Positions 59,341 through 64,000 of a DNA stretch of 64,000 nucleotides are shown here, piece by piece. The first letter of the stretch is position 1; the number at the start of each line of letters is the position of its first letter. The notes beneath the pieces are model-generated. The model had not been told where the DNA came from. It made no database searches and saw nothing but the letters and a program-made list of their open reading frames with translations. Both the position numbers and the translations under genes were made by a program. The DNA comes from Armatimonadetes bacterium Uphvl-Ar2 (GTDB lineage: Bacteria > Armatimonadota > Fimbriimonadia > Fimbriimonadales > Fimbriimonadaceae), in assembly GCA_002162095.1 (NCBI GenBank), contig CP021424.1, forward strand, positions 1,736,001 through 1,800,000, written 5' to 3'.

Positions 59341-61320
59341 GTGACTACTTCCACGCTCCCCGTTTCTCAACGCGCCATCAACACCTTGCGCGGCCTTGCC
59401 ATGGACATGGTGGAAGCAGCGAACAGTGGCCACCCGGGCTTGCCGATGGGCGCGGCGGTGATGGCCCACCAACTGTGGACCGGGCCGCTGTACGTGGACC
59501 CGACCCACCCGGAGTGGTTTGACCGCGACCGGTTTATCCTCTCGGCGGGGCACGGTTCGGCGTTGCTCTACGGCTTGCTCCACCTGGCGGGATTTGACTT
59601 GCCGATGGAGGAACTCCAGAACTTCCGTCAATGGGGCAGCAAGACCCCGGGCCACCCCGAAAACGGCCTGACCCCGGGCGTGGAAATGGCCACCGGCCCC
59701 CTGGGCCAAGGCATCAGCACTGCCGTGGGGATGGCAATGGCCGAGCGTTGGCTGGCCGCGCGCTTTAACCGCCCCGGCCATGACGTGGTGGACCACCGCA
59801 CGTGGGTGATTGCCAGCGACGGCGACCTGATGGAGGGCGTGGCCCAGGAAGCGATCAGCTTGGCCGGCCACCAGAAGCTCAACAAGCTGGTAGTGCTCTA
59901 CGACGACAACAAGATCACCATTGACGGGCGCACCGAGCTGGCCTTTACCGAAGATACGGAACTGAAGTTCAAGAGCGTGGGGTGGCGCGTGCTGCACTGC
60001 GATGGGATGGACGCGGCGGCCGTGGATGCCGCCCTCGCCGAAGCCCAAACCCCGGCCGAGGGCCCGACGGTGATTATCTGCCGCACCATCATCGGGTTTG
60101 GGAGCCCGAACAAGGCCGACAGTGCGGGCGTGCACGGTTCGCCGCTCGGTGCCACGGAGCTGGATCTCGCCAAGGACCAACTTGGCATCCCCCGCGAACC
60201 CAAGTTCTTGGTGGAAAATGACGTGCGGGCGCACTTTGCCGCCGCGATGGCCAAGGGCACGGCCCGCCGCGCCGATTGGGAGGCCCGGATGCAGGCCTAC
60301 GCCGCCGCTCACCCCGAGGACGCCGCCACTTTGCAGCGGATCATCCGAGGCGAACTTCCGGCCGGATGGGATGCGGCCCTCTTTGCCGAAGAGAAGGCCG
60401 ACGCCACCCGCAATCAGTGTGGCCGTGCGCTGGATGCCGTCGCGGGGGCGGTGGTTGAACTCATCGGCGGTAGCGCCGACCTGAGTGGGAGCACCAAGAC
60501 GGCCCTGAAGGGCCAAGCCAGTTTGCAAGCCACCGAACCCGGGGGCCGCAATATCAACTACGGCGTGCGAGAGCATGCGATGGGGGCCATCGTCAACGGC
60601 ATGACCCTGCACGGCCTGCGTCCGCTGGGGGCGACGTTCCTCATCTTCAGCGACTACTGCCGCCCCAGCCTCCGCTTGGCGGGGTTGATGCACTGCCCGA
60701 GCCTGTTCTTCTTCAGCCACGACTCGATTGGCCTCGGCGAAGACGGCCCGACCCACCAGCCGGTGGAGCAAACCATGTCTCTCCGCCTGATTCCGAACCT
60801 CAACGTCTTCCGCCCGGCGGATGGTTACGAGCTGCAGGTGGCGGTGCACCAGGCGATGACCCAGCGCACCACCCCGAGCTGCATTATCACCACCCGGCAG
60901 ACCTTGCCGATGGTGTCGCCGGCGGGTTCGGTCAATCACCCGGCCATGCGGGGCGGCTACGTGCTGCGCGAAGCCTCGGCCGCGCCGCAGGTCATCCTGG
61001 TGGCCACGGGCAGCGAAGTTTCCATTGCCTGCGAGGCCCAGATTCACCTGGAAGCCGAAGGCGTCCCCACCCGCGTGGTGAGCCTGCCTTGCTGGGAAAT
61101 TTTCGAAGCCCAAGACGCCAGCTACCGCGCGGAGGTGTTTCCGCTCGGGGTGCCGTGCGTCTCCATCGAGGCGGGTACGACGCTGGGCTGGGCGCGCTAC
61201 GCGCAGGCGCACGTGGGGCTGGATCACTTTGGCGCTTCGGCTCCGGCGGAGCGGCTGTTCGAAGAGTTCGGCATCACGCCGGAGAACGTGGTGAAGACCG
61301 CTCGCGCCCTCATCCGCTAA
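59341..61320 (+). CDS. tkt: Transketolase
   Basis: ThDP enzyme of the pentose phosphate pathway. 659 residues from GTG 59341. Motifs are MVEAANSGHPGLPMGAA, FILSAGHGSALLYGLLHL, GHPENGLTPGVEMATGPLGQG, the ThDP site ASDGDLMEGVAQEAISLAGH followed by VLYDDNKITIDG, GSPNKADSAGVHGSPLG, GVREHAMGAIVNGM, HDSIGLGEDGPTHQPVEQ and SIEAGTTLGWARY. It links sugar phosphates to the glyceraldehyde-3-phosphate used by Dxs and DeoC. A terminator follows. Confidence 0.96.
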   Translation: MTTSTLPVSQRAINTLRGLAMDMVEAANSGHPGLPMGAAVMAHQLWTGPLYVDPTHPEWFDRDRFILSAGHGSALLYGLLHLAGFDLPMEELQNFRQWGSKTPGHPENGLTPGVEMATGPLGQGISTAVGMAMAERWLAARFNRPGHDVVDHRTWVIASDGDLMEGVAQEAISLAGHQKLNKLVVLYDDNKITIDGRTELAFTEDTELKFKSVGWRVLHCDGMDAAAVDAALAEAQTPAEGPTVIICRTIIGFGSPNKADSAGVHGSPLGATELDLAKDQLGIPREPKFLVENDVRAHFAAAMAKGTARRADWEARMQAYAAAHPEDAATLQRIIRGELPAGWDAALFAEEKADATRNQCGRALDAVAGAVVELIGGSADLSGSTKTALKGQASLQATEPGGRNINYGVREHAMGAIVNGMTLHGLRPLGATFLIFSDYCRPSLRLAGLMHCPSLFFFSHDSIGLGEDGPTHQPVEQTMSLRLIPNLNVFRPADGYELQVAVHQAMTQRTTPSCIITTRQTLPMVSPAGSVNHPAMRGGYVLREASAAPQVILVATGSEVSIACEAQIHLEAEGVPTRVVSLPCWEIFEAQDASYRAEVFPLGVPCVSIEAGTTLGWARYAQAHVGLDHFGASAPAERLFEEFGITPENVVKTARALIR

Positions 61321-61337
61321 GAGCCAGCAAAACAGAA

Positions 61338-61376
61338 AAAGTCCATCGCCCGCAGGGGAGATGGACTTTCTTTTTG
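61338..61376 (+). terminator. Bidirectional intrinsic terminator
   Basis: AAAGTCCATC pairs with GATGGACTTT around a 12-base loop, with an A run before and CTTTTT after. It can serve tkt on the plus strand and the convergent gene at 61392 on the minus strand. Confidence 0.85.
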
Positions 61377-61391
61377 CCTGGAAAGCCAGAC

Positions 61392-61943
61392 TTAGCGCTT
61401 CTTGCGCTTGCCGCTCTGGGCCAGCTCAACGGCGGCACAGGGCTCTTCAAATTCGGCTTGGAACTTGATGCGGCGCATCAGTTCGCCGCCGCTCACGGTG
61501 GACCAGTTCACACGTTCCAGCGTCCACGGCCAGCCCAGGTCGGTGGGGCTGTAGAGGAACTCGACGCCTTCACTCAGGATGTCGCTGACCATGGTAATGA
61601 GGTCCTTGCGTCGGCCCAAGATGCGCTCAGCGGCGGCCATGCTGGGGCGCAGTTGGCAGGTCAAGGTCACCGTTTCTTCTGCCATTACCTTGGCCTTCGC
61701 CTTGGTCAAACCGGTCTCGGCTTGCTGCACCTGCTCGACTTCTTTTTGATACGCACGGGTCAGGGCCTCGTGTTGATTGGGATTCCATGCGTAAACTTGT
61801 CCATCGTAGACACAGTCCGCAAACTTACCGGCCTGGACGAGCGCGGTGGCCACCAGGGCTACATCGGTCGGCTTCAGGTCCTTGTAGGTCTTGCGAATTG
61901 AGTCGAACGTGGATTCCGGTTTGGTCAGGTTGCAACTGGTCAA
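61392..61943 (-). CDS. Protein of unknown function, Lys-rich C-terminus
   Basis: 183 residues with no family I recognise. The N-terminus (MTSCNLTKPESTFD) lacks a signal peptide. The middle (AYQKEVEQVQQAETGLTKAKAKVMAEE) looks like a coiled coil, followed by a segment with YSPTDLGWPWTLERVNWSTV and a basic end (GKRKKR). GC content is slightly lower than its neighbours. It diverges from the BMP lipoprotein gene over a 56-base gap containing a palindrome. Confidence 0.55.
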   Translation of the reverse strand: MTSCNLTKPESTFDSIRKTYKDLKPTDVALVATALVQAGKFADCVYDGQVYAWNPNQHEALTRAYQKEVEQVQQAETGLTKAKAKVMAEETVTLTCQLRPSMAAAERILGRRKDLITMVSDILSEGVEFLYSPTDLGWPWTLERVNWSTVSGGELMRRIKFQAEFEEPCAAVELAQSGKRKKR

Positions 61944-61960
61944 AGGAAAAACACCTCATA

Positions 61961-61977
61961 ATCCGGTTAACCCGGAT
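61961..61977. promoter_or_regulatory. Palindrome in a divergent promoter region
   Basis: ATCCGG and CCGGAT flank a 5-base spacer, centred in the 56-base gap between the divergent genes at 61943 and 62000. CATAAT hexamers lie on both sides. It could be an operator, but no regulator gene is in the window. Confidence 0.4.
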
Positions 61978-61999
61978 CATAATCCGCGAGATACTACCC

Positions 62000-63040
62000 A
62001 TGAAGCACTTCTTGAAACCTGGCCTTTGGGGATTCGGCACGGTTGCCACCCTGGCCTTTGGCCTGGCCATTGCTTGTTCGCCATCGGCTCCGGCCACCTC
62101 CGAGGGGACCTCGACCACCGGTGAAGGCACCGCGCCGAAGAAGCAAATCACCGTCGGCATCGTCTTTGACAAGGGCGGTCGGGGCGATAAGTCGTTCAAC
62201 GACTCCGCTTATCGGGGCATTGAGCGCGCCGAGAAGGAATTCGGCATCAAGGTTAACGCCGTTGACAGCCGCACCGATGCGGATTACGAAACCAACATCA
62301 CCAGCCAAGCCGAGCGCGGCGCGGATCTCGTGATTGCGGTGGGCTTCGGCATGCTGACCGCCGCTATCCAGGTGGCGCCTCAGTTCCCGGACACCAAGTT
62401 TGCCTTGATTGACGCCGTGGCGGAGCCCAGCAACGTCCGCTCGATCCTCTTTAAGGAGCACGAGGGTTCTTTCCTGGTGGGCTACATCGCGGGCCGCACC
62501 AGCAAGACCAAGAAGGTGGGCTTTGTCGGTGGCAAGCCGGGCGACCTTATCACCAAGTTCTACGCGGGCTTTGTGGCGGGCGTGAAGGAAGCCGGCACGG
62601 GCACCGAAGTGCTGCCGCCGAAGTACACCCAAGACTGGGACAACGTGGACGTCGCCAAGGCGGCCGCCAACGTGCTGTACGGCCAGGGCGCCGACATCAT
62701 CTACCACGCGGCGGGCCGCGCGGGCCTGGGTGTGTTCGAAGCCGCCAAGGAGCAGAACAAGTACGCCATTGGGGTGGATAGCGACCAGGACGACATCGCT
62801 CCGGGCCGCATCGTGACCAGCATGGTCAAGCGCGTGGACGAAGCCGTTTACCAGACCATTAAGGATGTTGTGGAAGGCAAGTTCAGCGGCGGCACCAAGG
62901 TTTATGACCTGGCCAGCGGCGGCGTGGGCACCACGGACTTCCGCAACGCGAAGGAACTCGTGACCGATGCCATCAAGGCGGACCTCGACAAGGTCGCCGA
63001 GCGCATCAAGAGCGGCGATATCGTCGTTCCGGAAAAGTAA
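62000..63040 (+). CDS. BMP/PnrA-family substrate-binding lipoprotein
   Basis: 346 residues of the basic-membrane-protein family, typically the nucleoside-binding component of an ABC importer. Lipobox LAIAC (Cys26). Family motifs are VGIVFDKGGRGDKSFNDSAYRG, DYETNITSQAERGADLVIAVGF, GSFLVGYIAGR, KVGFVGGKPGDLITKFYAGFVAGVKE, DIIYHAAGRAGLGVFEAAKEQ and IGVDSDQDDIAPG. No permease or ATPase is adjacent. GATACT lies five bases before the ATG. Confidence 0.92.
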   Translation: MKHFLKPGLWGFGTVATLAFGLAIACSPSAPATSEGTSTTGEGTAPKKQITVGIVFDKGGRGDKSFNDSAYRGIERAEKEFGIKVNAVDSRTDADYETNITSQAERGADLVIAVGFGMLTAAIQVAPQFPDTKFALIDAVAEPSNVRSILFKEHEGSFLVGYIAGRTSKTKKVGFVGGKPGDLITKFYAGFVAGVKEAGTGTEVLPPKYTQDWDNVDVAKAAANVLYGQGADIIYHAAGRAGLGVFEAAKEQNKYAIGVDSDQDDIAPGRIVTSMVKRVDEAVYQTIKDVVEGKFSGGTKVYDLASGGVGTTDFRNAKELVTDAIKADLDKVAERIKSGDIVVPEK

Positions 63041-63053
63041 CGCCTCGGCGTGA

Positions 63054-63332
63054 TTAGTGGGCCGGCGGGTCGTTGGGTGCGCAAGCACACGACGGCCCGC
63101 ATGCTTCTTGGGGGGCAGTTTCCTTGGCAGGGGAAGCACTGGTGGCCGAGGACCCGCCGGAATCGTTGACGTAGAAGCCCGATCCCTTGAACGCGATGGC
63201 CACCGGCTGGATGATTCGGCGCAGGGCGCCCTTAGCCCCGCAATCGCAGTCCGTCAGCGCGTCTTCCGCCATGCGCTGTTCGACTTCAAACACCTTTTCA
63301 CAGGTCTTGCACTCGTAAACGTAAGTTGGCAT
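63054..63332 (-). CDS. FmdB-like zinc-ribbon protein
   Basis: 92 residues starting MPTYVYECKTCEKVFEVEQRM. Two cysteine pairs (CKTC and CDC) form the zinc ribbon of the FmdB/CxxC regulatory family. GSGFYVND follows as in the family. A Ser/Ala/Cys-rich tail ends with CGPSCACAPN. Role is unknown; the family is often called putative regulatory. It converges on the BMP gene with a 13-base gap. Confidence 0.88.
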   Translation of the reverse strand: MPTYVYECKTCEKVFEVEQRMAEDALTDCDCGAKGALRRIIQPVAIAFKGSGFYVNDSGGSSATSASPAKETAPQEACGPSCACAPNDPPAH

Positions 63333-63405
63333 TTCGACTCCGCCTCTTCCGGGAGGCACCCTCGCATTGTGCCAGAATCGTACGGCCCTGCGGGGCGACG
63401 GTCTT

Positions 63406-64000
63406 ATGTTTGTCCCCCAGACGTTTAGCGTGGGTGACCTTGGCGCGATTGGCTTTCTGATCTTGCTGGAGGGTCTGCTTTCGGCAGATAACGCTTTGGT
63501 GCTGGCCATTATGGTCAAGCACTTGCCGGATAAGTTGCAAAAAAGGCCCTGCTTTACGGATTGGGCGGGGCGTTCGTCTTCCGGTTCCTGGCCATCATCT
63601 TTGCCACTTTCATCCTGAATCTCTGGTGGCTGCAGCTCATCGGTGCGGCGTACTTGCTCTGGCTACCCGTCAAGCACTTCATCAGCAAAGCTTCTTCCTC
63701 CGGCCACTCCGTGAACCCAGTCAAGCAGCGCGGGTTCTGGCAGACAGTCATCGCGGTGGAACTGACCGACATCGCCTTTGCGGTGGACTCCGTGCTGGCC
63801 GCCGTGGGCACGGTGAGCGCCAAAGATAAAGTTTGGGTCGTCTATCTTGGTGCCATCCTGGGGATTATCCTCCTGCGCTTTGCGGCGGGGGTCTTCATTG
63901 GCGTGCTGCGCCGCTTCCCCGATATCGAGCATCTCGCCTTCTTGCTGGTGGGCTGGGTGGCCGTTAAGCTGTTCCTCTTTGCGGGCCACAGCTACGAAAA
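63406..64000 (+). CDS. TerC-family membrane protein, frameshifted and cut by window end
   Basis: Multi-TM protein of the TerC/Alx family, linked to metal (often manganese) homeostasis or tellurite resistance. LILLEGLLSADNALVLAIMV carries the conserved acidic-polar motif in the first helix, and VIAVELTDIAFAVDSVLAAVG the second. At the A run 63539-63544 one base is missing. Restoring it gives KKALLYGLGGAFVFRFLA and an open frame to the window edge. The A run and the eight-gene pattern argue for a consensus error. Confidence 0.85.

Noticed and set aside
59287-61227. 646-codon open frame on the minus strand opposite transketolase
   Set aside because: Shadow of tkt: no motif, and composition typical of antisense GC-rich sequence.

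Overview
The window is a GC-rich, gene-dense stretch of bacterial chromosome. It has housekeeping genes on both strands, very short intergenic gaps and three tRNAs. The gene mix suggests an uncultured member of the Armatimonadota, perhaps Fimbriimonadia-like: a DUF1592/DUF1552 secreted pair, two PhyH-type dioxygenases, ThuA, GH78- and GH42-like carbohydrate proteins, an OstA/LptD-like outer-membrane barrel in a diderm, and -10 hexamers placed a few bases before start codons. This assignment is inference from gene content only; no 16S rRNA is present.

Layout. 0-15 kb: carotenoid enzyme, tRNA-Ser, lytic transglycosylase, csaA, a secreted protein, the DUF1592 and DUF1552 pair, dxs, and three paralogous exported proteins with a copper-amine-oxidase-like C-terminal module. 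14-36 kb: nadA, deoC, hisI, thuA, RNase J, uvrA, tRNA-His, rnhB, yraN, metG, a DnaJ protein, a pilC/gspF-like gene, ppx, rpsA and coaE. 36-45 kb: four consecutive exported or outer-membrane proteins that look like one envelope or surface locus. 45-64 kb: nadB, a uridine-kinase-like gene, membrane proteins, two PhyH dioxygenases, tRNA-Val next to a broken GH78 gene and an AT-rich KAP NTPase, an SLBB export protein coupled to a D,D-dipeptidase, transketolase, a BMP-family lipoprotein and terC.

The main anomaly is a set of AT-rich islands (roughly 40-48% GC by eye, against about 60-68% around them), each holding one or two genes. At three of them (about 17.4-18.0, 20.3-21.4 and 24.9-25.9 kb) the foreign-looking gene is bracketed by imperfect direct repeats. 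These repeats duplicate the start or stop region of the native gene next door, so the native gene stays intact and the newcomer sits between two copies of native sequence. In the three copper-amine-oxidase-like genes, divergent AT-rich N-terminal halves join a 290-bp GC-rich 3' segment that is 92-93% identical between copies. Together these suggest gene-sized mosaic insertion anchored on native gene ends.

A second pattern is technical or biological: at least eight genes (csaA, uvrA, ppx, the GH78 remnant, the SLBB protein, the VanX-like peptidase, the GH42-like protein and terC) are each broken by one apparent single-base deletion, mostly in a homopolymer. All eight have the same sign, which favours consensus error over decay. 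No transposase, integrase, CRISPR array or dedicated transcription factor was recognised.
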